DNA of 64,000 bases from Aralia elata (GCA_034770075.1 CM068385.1:48072721-48136720); one strand, 5' to 3'; shown: positions 46,482 through 57,859, counted from the first letter of the stretch. Made by a program: numbers and translations. The notes: generated by a model from the letters alone, not told the origin.

Positions 46482-48642
46482 CAATAACGTTTCTAGAATT
46501 TAGAACGCTCATCAACTATGGACTAGTCGAATCAATAAGAGTTCGCTAGTCAATCAAGGTTTAAAAGGTATAATTCGAGAATCAAAACTAAATCTCACAA
46601 AAGGTACGATTGAATACGTTCTATATAACTGAAGCATTACAAAGAGGGATTTAAAACGTCTCATTGAATCCATGAAATTGAATGGAATAGAAATAATAAT
46701 TTGCTAGAGTAAATAGTAGCATCATGAAACATATATGGTAAGAGAATTAAGTTCAGGAACTTGCGTGATTGAAATCAAGGTAGAAAACTTGCGTAATGTA
46801 AAAGTAAGGATAAGATACTTGCCTCGTGCGTAGACTATAAATTTAAGACTCACGTTTCTCTAATCAACCTATACATTCCGTTTATAAAACATAACAATAA
46901 TTAGTTACAATATTATAAACACGTTAGGATTCATTCTCATCCAAAATTTCTATTTTGATAGCTCAGTTGACATCGAACAATCAATGGGTTTATGCTTACC
47001 ACCCATTACAGTATTTCAGTATTTATTTTATACATTAGCCTAAGTTTTAGGTATGTCTACGATATCATAACATGATCTCAAAGAAAGAAGAAAATTTTTA
47101 CTCTCGTCTTTTTACTCTCTTTTTTTTGTTTAATTCTTCGTCGGGGCGAGGAATTCCTTCACAAAATTCTCGCCGGGGCGAGCTCCCGCCGGGGCGAGGA
47201 ATTTCTGCATAAAATTCTCACCGGGGCGAGGAATTTCTTCACAAAATTCTCGCCGGGGCGAGATCCCACCGGGGCGAGGAATTCCTTTACAAAATTCTCG
47301 CCGGGGCGAGAATCACGAATTCCAATTTCTGCAGTTCGCGAAGAACGCAGAAACAGGCCAAAATTTCTAATCTTCTTATTCTAATCGTCAAATTAAACAT
47401 ACTCAGACACTATAATTCATAAATAATTGTTACCCAAGCCTTCTAGCATAATTCTAACAACTTAAATCACATAAATCATGAATCTAAGAATCAAATTTGA
47501 GGTTTCTTATCAGTTTATCAAAGTTTCTACAATTTTCATAAAATCACACATAACAAGTTCGTTATACAACCAAATTGAACCGTTTAAATCTTGTTTTCTT
47601 CATTTATACATGCATAAACAAAATAAGTTATCAATTTAACCAATTAACATGCAAAACAAGTATTAATTTCATACATTCAAACCATGTTCGTACACTGTAC
47701 TACTTTGTAACTTTCTGAATTCTCATATAAACGAAATTTCACAGATTAAATTACTCTAAATCATATTTAAATCATATAAAACACATTTATGCATGCTTTC
47801 AAATATCTAATCATTAATTTATAAAATTTAGCCACAAAAATTTAGTTTACAGAGAATATAGAGAACTCAAAACAGACATTCATGGAAGAACTTTAAAAAT
47901 ATAAATTAAAACTTAAATTAGAAGAATTACCTTCAATTAGATGCTTAAACTATGCAAGAATTGAATGGGATCCTTCTCAATTTTTTAATTCCTCACAAAT
48001 TCTCTCTTTTTCTCTCTGTATTTCTCTGATTAGACTTAGGAAATAATGATAATAAAATACGTGAGTTTAATCTGATGAGTGGGTATCAGTTAATCCCATC
48101 ATGGGTTAACTGACACCAACCCCCACTTAGGCTTCGTTTGTTTAGCACTCTATTTCTCCTTTCTAGTTTATTTTAATAAATAGCTTATTATATAATATCA
48201 TGTCACACTTTAATCAACTAAATAATCTTACTAAAATCAATAAATAAAATAGAATAATTCTACATTAAATCACATAGTCATATAAATAAAATTCTCATTT
48301 ATTAATAATGACAATTTACTAAATCTCTAATTAATAATTAAATTAATTAGAAATAACATTATACTCATTTAAATAATGTATTTAATTAAATAAATTCAAT
48401 TAAACACATACTTTAAATATAAAAATTCTCTACATTAATTTAATTAATGTAACACATATAATTAAATTAATCTACCACAAATTCATCGATTAATCAATTA
48501 ATTCAACAATCAAATCATCGAAAATATTTATTCAATCAATAAATATTCAAATTAAGTTACAAAATTCTCGTTCGTCACATCTTTCCCCCCTTAAAAGGAT
48601 TATGTCCCCAGAATCACGACTCAATTAACTTGTCCTGTTACA
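46482..48642 (-). mobile_element. Chromovirus K 3' LTR, truncated
   Basis: Aligns with 58309-60390; about 700 bp of the LTR end (counterpart of 57607-58308) is missing, so no target duplication remains. GC minisatellite at 47145-47313 is about 80 bp longer than in the partner LTR. Includes a second PPT-like tract inside the LTR (48581-48592). Confidence 0.92.
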
Positions 48643-48676
48643 TTCTCCCCCCTTCAAAGATTCTGTCCCCAGAATC
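48643..48676 (-). promoter_or_regulatory. Chromovirus K polypurine tract and hairpin
   Basis: Minus strand GATTCTGGGGACAGAATC (48659-48676, 7-bp stem, GGGA loop), then TTTGAAGGGGGGAGAA and the LTR start TGTAAC. Confidence 0.88.
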
Positions 48677-48688
48677 GCTACACATAGA

Positions 48689-51600
48689 TTAAGCAAATAA
48701 CTGAAGATAATTTCTCATCATTTGATTTTCGAGTTCCCACGTAGCTTCTTCAGCATTGTGGTTCCTCCAGATCACCTTAACGGAAGGTATAATTTTATTC
48801 CTTAGCACTTGCTCTTCCCTGTCAACTATCTGAACAGACTCTTCTTCGTAAGACAAATCTTTCTCAACTTGCAGGGGTTCATACTCTATGACATGCTTGT
48901 AGTCGGGCTTGTATGGTCGTAACACCGAGACATGAAAGACATTGTGGATGTGTTCCAGCGCTGGGGGTAAAGCTACCTCATATGCGACCTCACCAATTCT
49001 TCTCAATACTTCAAAGGGTCCAATGAACCTCAGGCTCAGTTTTCCCTTTTTACCAAAATGAATCTTCCCTTTCCAGGGAGATACTTTCAAGAAAACATAG
49101 CTACCAAAGTCAAATTCTCGATTCTTACGATATTGATCGGCGTACTTCTTTTGTCTATCCTGAGCTGCTATTAATCTTGCCCTGATCACTTTAACGATTT
49201 CTACGGTCTGTTGTACTAGTTCTGGTCCGAGCAATTGACGTTCGCCAATTTCATCCCAGCATAATGGAGTTCTGCACTTTCTATCGTACAACGCTTCGTA
49301 AGGCAGCATGCCAATACTTGCGTGGTAACTATTGTTGTAAGCAAATTCCACCAATGGTAGATGATCATCCCAATTTCCTTTGAAGTCCATAAAGCAAGCT
49401 CGTAACATATCTTCCAATGTCTGAATCGTTCTTTCGCTCTGTCCGTCGGTTTGTGGATGATATGCCGTACTCATACGTAACTGCGTTCCCAAGCATTCCT
49501 GTAGTTGTTTCCAAAAGTTCGATGTGAAGCGCGGATCCCTATCTGAGACAATAGATATTGTAACACCGTGCCTCGAAACAATCTCCTTGACATACAACTT
49601 CGCCAACTGATCTAAGTTGAATATGATCTTGATCGGTAGAATATATGCTGATTTCGTCAGTCGATCCACGATAACCCATACTGCGTCGAAACCTTTCTGA
49701 GTCGTCGGAAGACCTACTACGAAATCCATGGTGATGTGCTCCCATTTCCATTCTAGGATTTCTAACGATTGTAATAGCCCACTTGGTCTCTGATGTTCGG
49801 CTTTAACTTTCTGACATGTCAAACACTTGGCTACACAATCGGCAACGTCTCTCTTCATATTTGGCCACCAAAAATACTATCGGAGATCTTGGTACATCTT
49901 CGTACTACCCGGATGAATTGAATATCTCGAATTATGAGCCTCGCTCAAAATTTCCTCCTTAACCTCTTGTACTGGCGGAACCCAAATTCTTCCCTCGAAT
50001 CTCAATACTTCTTCATTATCCACTTTGAATTTCACTTCATTACCTCCAGATATTCTTTTCCTAATTTTCTCACATTCTTCGTCCTGCATTTGTGCTTCCT
50101 TAACCTTATCCACCAAAGTTGAACCCATTCTCAATTGAAATAATTTTTCGTCACACTCTTCTGGAAATTTCACCTCAAACTCTAGTTTCGCCATTGATGT
50201 AATTAGTTCTTCTTGAGCGGTAATCATGAACACTTTCTCCCGTCCCTTTCTGCTTAAGGCGTCGGCCACCACGTTCGCTTTACCCGGATGGTATAAAATT
50301 TCGCAGTCGTAATCCTTTATCAATTCCAATCATCTCCTCTGACGCATGTTCAGATCCTTCTGTGTAAAAATATATTTCAGACTTTTGTGGTCTGTATATA
50401 TTTCACACTTCTCCCCGTAAAGATAGTGCCTCCATATCTTCAAAGCAAACACCACCGCGGCCAACTCCAAATCATGGGTAGGATACCCCTTCTCATAGTC
50501 CTTTAATTGTCATGACGCATACGCAATGACCTTACCGTTCTGCATAAGCACACAGCCTAGTCCTTTATGCGACGCATCACTGTACACCACAAAATTTCCT
50601 GTGCTATTCGGTAGGGACAACACAGGCACCGTACTCAACCTCTTCTTTAATTCTTGAAAACTTTCCTCACACTTCTACGTCCAAATGAACTTCACCGTCT
50701 TTCTAGTCAAATTCGTTAACGGAGTCGCGATTTTGGAAAAATCCTGAATGAATCTCCTGTAGTAACCCGCCAATCCGAGGAAACTCCTTACTTCCGATGG
50801 CATTTTCGGCTGATCCCAGTTAAGCACCGCTTCAACCTTTGACGGATCCACCGAAATCCCATCCTTATCAATCACATGTCCAAGAAATTGCACTCGCTCT
50901 ATCCAGAATTCACACTTTGAAAATTTAGCGTACAACTTCTCTCTTCTTAACGTTTCCAATGTCAACTTCAAATGTTCTGCATGCTCTTCCTTGGTTTTGG
51001 AATAAATTAGAATATTGTCAATGAATACTACTATGAACTTGTCCAAAAACAGCTTAAACACCCTGTTCATTAGGCCCATAAATGCTGCAGGAGCATTTGT
51101 TAGGCCAAATGACATCACCAGAAACTCGTAATGACCATAACGAGTTCTGAACGCTGTCTTCGGTACATCTTCCTTCCTCACTTTCAGCTGATGATACCCA
51201 CTCCTCAAATCCATCTTCGAGAAATATCTAGCTCCTTTTAACTGATCAAACAAGTCGTCGATTCTTGGCAATGGGTATTTATTCTTAATCGTGACCTTGT
51301 TCAACTCTCTGTAATCAATGCAAAGTCGCATCGATCCGTCTTTCTTTTTAACAAACAATACCGGCGCTCCCCACAACGATACGCTCGGCTGAATATATTT
51401 CTTATCTAAAAGTTCTTGTAACTGTACCATCAATTCTTTCATCTCTACTGGGGCCATACGGTATGGAGCTTTCGATATCAGGGCAGTTCCTGGCGCCAAA
51501 TCGATTACAAACTCAACTTCCCTGTCTGGCGGAAGTCCTAGCAAATCATCGGGAAAGACGTGTACAAAGTCCCTTATAACAGGTGTCTCTTCAAATTTCA

Positions 51601-53194
51601 GACTCTTTTTTCGAGTATCAACTATGTAGGCTAAGTATCCAACACAACCTTATCTTAACAACTTCCTGGCCTGCATCATCATCAGATAACTCGCTTGTCT
51701 AGGCGATTTGCTGCCGTAAAATACTACCTTTGACGGAGTCATAAGGTTAATACGTTTCTTTTGGGAATCAATTATCTCTCCATAATTGAATAACCAATCC
51801 ATACCCAGAATAACGTCAAATTCCCCAAGTTTGATTGGGATCACATTTACTGTCATCACGTTTCCCTTAATGTTCACTCTACAGTTCTTGTATACGTACC
51901 TAACAGGAATTATCTCCCTATTCGTAATTTTTATGTTCAAAGGGTAGTCTAATTCCTCCCTAAGCAATTGTAAGTTCTTAGCAAAGTCATCGGATATAAA
52001 TGAACAAGTAGCACCCGAATCAAACAATACATAAGCATCTATATTATTGATCGGAATGATACCTGACACCAAATCGCGAGACTGCACAGCATCTTGCACG
52101 GTCATGTTGATAGTCCTAGCAGTAGGTCGGTTTGTTGGTGCTGATCCGGTTATAGCCAACGTACTACCACCACTGTTTCCCTTATTTCCTCCCAGTCCTG
52201 TTCCTGCTGCTGCTTTCTTGGGGCAATCCCTAGCCAAATGATCCTTCGATCCACATGTGAAACAAGCGCCCTTCTTCGGATTCAGACAATTCGGTGCTAT
52301 GTGGCCCTCCTGGTTGCAATTGTAGCACACCCTCTTCCCCTTCAAGCAAATCCCTATGTGATTCTTCCCACATGTGATACACGCTTCTACCTTCTTCTTC
52401 TGACCTCCCTGTTGACTTCCAGCAGATCCATTATCATTCCACTTCCTCTTCTGGTTATGACCACCACTGCTACTACCACTTGCTTTATTACTCTCATTCT
52501 CACCTTTCTTCTTCTTCTGCTCCTGATTATACTTGGTTAGAGCATCACTCCCACCTTCTGCGATGATCGCCTTTTCCAATATTCCAGTAAAAGTGTTCAA
52601 TTGGAACATTGACACCTTGCTATACAACCACGGCTTCAACCCTTGTTCAAACCTCCGTGCTTTCCTCTCATCCGTATTTACTTGATAAGTTGCAAACCTA
52701 GCCAACTCATTGAACTTCACTGCGTACTCCGGTATAGTCATGGTACCTTGTTTTAGCTCTAGAAATTGAATCTCCATCTGGTTACGCGACCTCGTTGGAA
52801 AGTACATCTCGAAAAACATTTCCTTAAACCTCTCCCACGCAATCACACCCTGACCTCCTCGAACTTTATTCGCTTGCCACCAGTAACTAGCTTCTGACTT
52901 AAGCATAAACGTTACGAAGGCAGTCTTTTGGTCTTCACTAACCCTAGAAATGTCAAATACTTTCTCTATTTCCATCACCCAAGTTTGGGCTTCGATCGGG
53001 TTCAGGGAACCCTTAAATTCTGGCGGTCCAACCGCTTTAAAATCCTTAAATAACGTCACAGGTGGAGCTTACGGCTGATTCGCAAGTGCTCCAGCTAAAA
53101 GGTCTACCAACTGCTGAACGGGGTTAGCATTGGCGTCGTTGTTATTGGTAGAGCTCTCCTGAGCTTGTTGACGTGGTTGGCGTCTCGGCGGCAT
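48689..53194 (-). pseudogene. gag-pol: Chromovirus K gag-pol polyprotein, six in-frame stops
   Basis: 1501 codons in one frame from ATG 53192-53194 (MPPRRQPRQQ). Order: gag domain (FKDFKAVGPPEFKG, FNELARFATYQVN), cysteine knuckles CYNCNQEGHIAPNC and CFTCGSKDHLARDC, protease AYVLFDSGATCSFI (near 52020), RT (KKKDGSMRLCIDYRELNKVT, FRTRYGHYEFLVMSFGLTNA, FIDNILIYS), RNase H (IYTDHKSLKYIF), integrase zinc finger, core (MDFVVGLP, VSDRDPRF, HPQTDGQSERTIQ: all three catalytic acids kept) and chromodomain-like end. Nonsense codons at 53069, 51650, 50675, 50510, 50330 and 49877; no frameshift. RT has FIDN instead of FIDD. An acceptor-like CAG (53198-53200) precedes the ATG. Dead, but conserved enough to be fairly young. 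Confidence 0.95.
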
Positions 53195-53495
53195 TTTCTG
53201 TTCAAGAATATGTGCTTATTAGATTAACACTCAATTTTCTCAAGTGTTCAACATTTAACTCAAACAATTCATGTTAAACATTGAACACATAACATCTTCA
53301 AATAAAACTGATATTTCATTAATTCAAAGGTCTTAAACATAAAAACATAGCATCACTGCTATTTACATCAATTATCCCAAGATCAAACAATCTTTGGGAT
53401 TAAATAGTCATATTCCATTGTGTATAATCACGCTGGAATTTACATCATCAAATATCATAAATATTTACACATAATTCAAAAAGTTCTCCTATCAC
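53195..53495 (-). other. Chromovirus K spacer between ORF1 and gag
   Basis: About 300 nt, AT-rich, non-coding. Ends at TTCTTGAACAG just before AAAATG of gag, with a CTAAT branch-point-like motif nearby. Its far end is the solo-LTR target site ATCAC (53491-53495). Confidence 0.6.
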
Positions 53496-54232
53496 TGTAA
53501 CGATCGCGGATCGCGGGTAGCTTTGTAACGCGAGCCTACGAATTTTATTGAATAAATTGAACTTTTATTAATATTATTCCGCGTTATGTGATTGAATATT
53601 TTATTACTACATATGATGTGTAGGTAATGATTTTTGATTGATATTATTTTTATTGGTATTGATTAAATCATTAGAGAAATAGCACTAAAGCGCTATTTAC
53701 ACAAAAGACGTCTTTTTCGATTTTATGACTTTTCATAATTTCGCCAAAGCGTTAGTGAGAGGGGTTAATAATCCAAGTGTGGGATTTTATTTGAGCCCAA
53801 TTGGATATTTATTAGAAGCCCAATTGAATTTTTATTAGAAGCCCAATTAGAATTAAATTAAAAGTACAAGAGTGGCCCAAGTTGGAGCCCAAGACCCACG
53901 GGTCGAGTCCATGAACCAAACCCACCATCCATGACCCACAACCCATGACCCATGAGGGAAATGGGTTATGTAATCAGCTGAACCATTTGTAGAAGGAGAA
54001 GAGTACGGGAGAAGGAGAGGAGATGGAGAAGAGGAGCCAAGAACGTGGGAGAGCATAGGGAGCTGCAAAATCTGCATTTGGTGAAGCAAGAATGGAATAA
54101 AGCGACTTGGGAGAAGGAGGGGGGGAGTACCCGAGCCATGGGAAGAGCAAAAGCTCAGTCACCCATACATGAGGAGCTGCCATGCCCGAGCATGCTCAGC
54201 TCCTCCACCTCCAGAAACTCAAACACTTCTTC

Positions 54233-54240
54233 TATATATA
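54233..54240 (+). promoter_or_regulatory. Candidate LTR TATA box
   Basis: TATATATA in a pyrimidine-rich setting (CTTCTTC before, CTCTCCC after), upstream of the donor-like site at 54407. Its position would give an exon of roughly 140 nt. No experimental start is known. Confidence 0.5.
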
Positions 54241-55011
54241 CTCTCCCATTACTTAGCCTCCATTCCTTTCACTTGTTGCTTGGTAAGATAACTGAAACTT
54301 GAGAGAAAATAGTGAGAAGAGTGTGTTCGGGTGATTTGAGGAAGAAGAGGAATTGTGGTAGCAGCTGGTTTTGAGTCCATTTAGCATCCTTAGAAGTAGC
54401 TCAAGAGGTATGCAATATAGAGCTTAGCTCATTTCCACTTTCTTTCCAAGTTTCTAGTTTTGCTATGATTGGTTGTTGGAGTAATGTTGCTGAAATTGCT
54501 TGGTTGTTCATGAACGTGTATAAATATTGATTAGCTCTATTAAACCTTGTTAATGGTATGTAAAAGTGGAACAATGAATGAGAATCAAACCTATGCATAA
54601 GGAATCAAGAAATGGACTGAAATGGACATTAGTGGACTGTTATTCATATTTTGTTAATAATGAAGTTATAACCATCTTGGTTTGGTTATGTGCATTGGTT
54701 GTGTATTGTTGGTATATGCCAAGAAGGTATGAGTAATGATTTCAATGGGAAATCTAGACTAGAGTATAATGAAACTCTACTCCAATGTGAGTTTTCAACC
54801 CATGCCCACCAACTATTTGGTTTAATATCCAAGAGAATGATTTCTCTAAGGAGTATGAGAATTAGGAATGATTAATTGATTAAATGATGTTATGATGCAT
54901 AGCTCAGTTGTAAACGTATGTTTTGAGTCATATAGACTTGTTGTATAATGGCTAAGGAGCAAATGGGACGGAATCAAGAGTTTGGATTTTTGGGTTCTCC
55001 AGTAGCAGAAC

Positions 55012-55160
55012 TTGAAAGTCCCTGGATGCAGAGTGGCGCAGCTGCGCCACTCCCAAGCATAGCACCTGCGCAGCTGCGCTGGGTGCCAGACCTGAAAGTC
55101 CTGGATGCCAAGTGGCGCAGCTGCGCCACTCCCAAGTACAAGACCTGCGCAGCTGCGCCG
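55012..55160 (+). repeat. Duplicated GC-rich palindromic cassette in the solo LTR
   Basis: Two units of about 80 bp, each with GTGGCGCAGCTGCGCCAC (55033-55050 and 55112-55129) and then TGCGCAGCTGCGC. They are surrounded by AT-rich sequence. Confidence 0.92.
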
Positions 55161-56339
55161 GTCTGCAGAGGTGAACTGTTTTGCTACTTTGTGTTATTGA
55201 TGAGATGCACGTTTACATAGGCCTAACATGTTATGAATACCTCAAAGCATATGTATGATATGTTAGTGTAATAGTTGTATGACCCCAAGCATGAAATGAC
55301 TAAGTCACGTGAGATTTGCTTAAATGAAATGATGAGCGAGACCCCCGTTTGGGTAAGCGTAGTGGCAATCAATGTTCGTAATGATTATAATGTTTTGATT
55401 AATGTAAGCCAATGTTTGGTGTCTATTGTGAGACTAATTGGTATGTGAATATATGTTTAAATGCGTAGGACATATTTGAAGGACGATTAACGTCAACTAG
55501 TAGCAAGCGCTTAAGGAAAGTTTCCTAAACCTTGTCTAACCTTTGTGTTGGGCAAGTTCACTAGCTTCATTCATTTTCAGTATTGAATGAAAGTTTCGTA
55601 TCTTATACAAAAGACGTATATTGTGCAAGTTATTTGATTCATTTGATTATATTCTCTTGACTCTCATGCGATGTTTGAAGTTTCGATTTACGCAATACAT
55701 ACATGGTTGTGTGAATTCCTTACTTATGTAAATCTTTCAGTATTTGCACAAGTGTTCGAGCTATGTTATGACATAAATTGTTGAAGCTTTCAAGTTCACA
55801 TATTGTTTTGGTAGTACGTTGACAGATATTGAAATATTTTATTGATTTGATAATAAATCCTGAAATGTTATTGATGATTAAGTAGAGCTATCCAACCGAA
55901 TTGTTTTGGTTAGGATTCCAAGACATGAAGGAGATGAACAACCCTAATATTAGGGACAATTTTTAGTCAGTTATTCTGACAAGGCATCGAGCGCCTAAAC
56001 AAACGCATATAGTCGTTTCCAGCTAGAGTGTTGATCAACATAGAGTACAATAGGCTGATCACCTAGAAGTGCTCGTAAGTAAGACGGTTTGCAGTTATAA
56101 TGCTGTGTACCTTTTCAAGAAAGCAAAAAGAAGTTCAAGGTCTTATGACCACTCAATGTCGTTTCAAAAATATATTTTTAAAACGAAAGCAAAGTATTAT
56201 TCTTGTTTATTCAGATTATTTCACAACTATTGTTCAGTTGTCGAAGAGAAATGATATGATTGATGATATTGTTGTTATTCAACTGTTATACTTGCTGGGC
56301 AATTGAATTCTCATTCTTGCTTTATATTAAACATTGCAG

Positions 56340-56401
56340 CTAAGTCTGAGCGGGCCGAAGGTTCCGGTAAGGACAAGGGAAAGGGCAAGATGAACGTCTA
56401 G
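56340..56401 (+). other. Putative LTR exon 2, solo LTR
   Basis: After ACATTGCAG the frame reads AKSERAEGSGKDKGKGKMNV (split first codon) and TAG. The following sequence is T-rich and 3'UTR-like. It is homologous in position and tail to LTRs H, K and L. Confidence 0.5.
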
Positions 56402-56614
56402 ATGGCGTCATAGTTTATTTGTATTAGAAATGTTGTAATACTAAGACTTATTATGTATTTGGAATGATGTTATGGTAATAGAACCTGGGATTGAGAGTAA
56501 GACGTGTTCTAATAATATAGTAATTACATTCATGTCTATTATGTTGTATGGAATGGGATGTACCGTGTAGCACCAGATTCGGGTTTGAGGTACCCGGATT
56601 TGGGGGCGTCACAA

Positions 56615-57373
56615 TCACGGCCTACTAAGGCGTCGGACTGCCTGTCTACGTTCTTCCTCCATGATACGACACATCATTCTGTGATCCAACATGTACCATG
56701 GCAAGTCCTCGAACTGAACTGGATAGTGGAGAACTCGATCCTGGGCCCTATCAATCGCTGTCTGGAAAGTATAGTCTGTCTCCTCAATCTTGGCCTTCTT
56801 TGCACGTTCCCCTTCTTCGGAAATTTCTGCACGTGGAGCGTTATTCATCCAAGCATCCGCTGCTCTCGCACGTTCTGCTGACTCCTCACTCAGGTCATCC
56901 TTCAATTTCTGAATCTCAAGTTTCATCTTTTCATTCTCAGCCAGCAGGTCTTCTTTTTGACTCTCTGCCTGAACTAACTTCCATTCTACATCTCCAAGAC
57001 GTATCTCAAGATCCTCAATCTTCTCATCCTTCTGTTCTACAAAAGTCTGGCATATATTTTCCAGTCTCTCCCAATCTCTGACTCTGTCCTGTAACTCTAT
57101 GGTACAATCATACAAGGCATCATACATCTCAACATCAACAGAGGTAAGGGGTACCTCCTCGGAATCCTCATCATCCTCCTCAACCTCTACCTCCTCAGGA
57201 TCCTCCTCTATATTAGACTCAGGCTCATACTCCTGACCCTCAACCGTGATCAATGGAGATGGCTCTCTGTGTAACAACTGCTCCTGGATAACATGGATAT
57301 CATGGGGCTCCTCCTCTCCAGCCACTCGAAGCTCAACATCCCTAGGCTGACTGGATCCTCCAACATCCGACAT
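56615..57373 (-). CDS. Chromovirus K extra ORF1, acidic coiled-coil protein
   Basis: 252 intact codons from ATG 57371-57373 to TGA 56615-56617, between PBS and gag on the element sense strand. N-terminal third: MSDVGGSSQPRDVELRVAGE, then a very acidic run (EEDPEEVEVEEDDEDSEEVP). Middle (about residues 95-170): long coiled coil (KIEDLEIRLGDVEWKLVQAE, ENEKMKLEIQKLKDDLSEES). C-terminus: basic and aromatic (FEDLPWYMLDHRMMCRIMEE, RRQAVRRLSRP). No transmembrane segment, zinc finger or catalytic motif. The stop lies in the target duplication of the solo LTR, and the ATCAC context would keep TGA in the empty site, so it is a complete ORF and not a split gag. TTTGTTGTCAG|G precedes the ATG. While gag-pol has six stops, this ORF has none. 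I do not recognise the function; a gag-like or chaperone role is only a guess. Confidence 0.75.
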   Translation of the reverse strand: MSDVGGSSQPRDVELRVAGEEEPHDIHVIQEQLLHREPSPLITVEGQEYEPESNIEEDPEEVEVEEDDEDSEEVPLTSVDVEMYDALYDCTIELQDRVRDWERLENICQTFVEQKDEKIEDLEIRLGDVEWKLVQAESQKEDLLAENEKMKLEIQKLKDDLSEESAERARAADAWMNNAPRAEISEEGERAKKAKIEETDYTFQTAIDRAQDRVLHYPVQFEDLPWYMLDHRMMCRIMEEERRQAVRRLSRP

Positions 57374-57591
57374 CCTGACAACAAAGTTTAAATTTTAATT
57401 AATACTCGGTACTAGTCGCAACACATAGGTTGTTAACACATAAGCACATAGCACATAAAGTCTTTTATTATCTTTAATGAATTTCCTTAATTCATTCCTT
57501 AGAACTCGATGAGAGTTTATCACCACTATATTTTCTGACTCTTAAAAGGCTATTACGCTAAGGTTTCCCCACCTAAAGTTCATAACCTACA
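57374..57591 (-). other. Chromovirus K short leader
   Basis: Non-coding, from the PBS to ORF1; ends in a candidate splice acceptor (AG at 57375-57376). Confidence 0.6.
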
Positions 57592-57603
57592 GCTCTGATA
57601 CCA
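57592..57603 (-). promoter_or_regulatory. Primer-binding site (initiator tRNA-Met)
   Basis: Minus strand TGGTATCAGAGC, three bases inside the LTR end GTGTCACA. Fixes the 57607 boundary. Confidence 0.93.
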
Positions 57604-57859
57604 ACCTGTGACACCCCCAAATCCGAGTACTCCGTTTCCTCAGGATTTGGTGTTCACTATCTATATACATCACATCACATCTAACTACCCATTCATTCAT
57701 AATGGAAATACTATTAATAAAAATAGAAATCTCCCATTAAGGGTTATAACATCATTTATAAATAAATCCCAGGTCATCTAACCTTAACATAACATCACTG
57801 CGAAAACATAAATTAAGTCTATTACATAACATCATTAAAATAAGTACAACAAGTCTTCA

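Larger units (their letters stand above)
53496..56613 (+). mobile_element. Chromovirus solo LTR, 3.1 kb
   Basis: TGTAACGATCGCGG...GGGGGCGTCACA, flanked by exact ATCAC duplications (53491-53495 and 56614-56618). No PBS, PPT or coding sequence, so it is a solo LTR left by LTR-LTR recombination. Plus-oriented relative to K. TATATATA at 54233-54240, donor-like CAAGAG|GTATGC at 54407, acceptor exon at 56340-56401. Two perfect 18-bp GC palindromes near 55040 and 55120. Confidence 0.93.

Noticed and set aside
47145..47313. CRISPR-like pattern of palindromic repeats and spacers
   Set aside because: Spacers are near-identical AT-rich pieces of the same unit, the array lies in a plant LTR, and no cas gene exists. 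It is a minisatellite.
48581..48600. LTR boundary of chromovirus K at the inner PPT-like tract
   Set aside because: Both copies stay homologous for about 60 bases beyond it and diverge only after GTTACA, next to a second PPT.
52047..52540. Plus-strand ORFs opposite K gag
   Set aside because: Shadows of the real gag frame; low-complexity L/T-rich translation of Lys-rich zinc-knuckle sequence.
56615..57373. Captured host gene
   Set aside because: No intron scars or known host domain. It is sense-oriented, fits exactly between leader and gag, and starts and stops cleanly. An element gene is simpler, though not proven.
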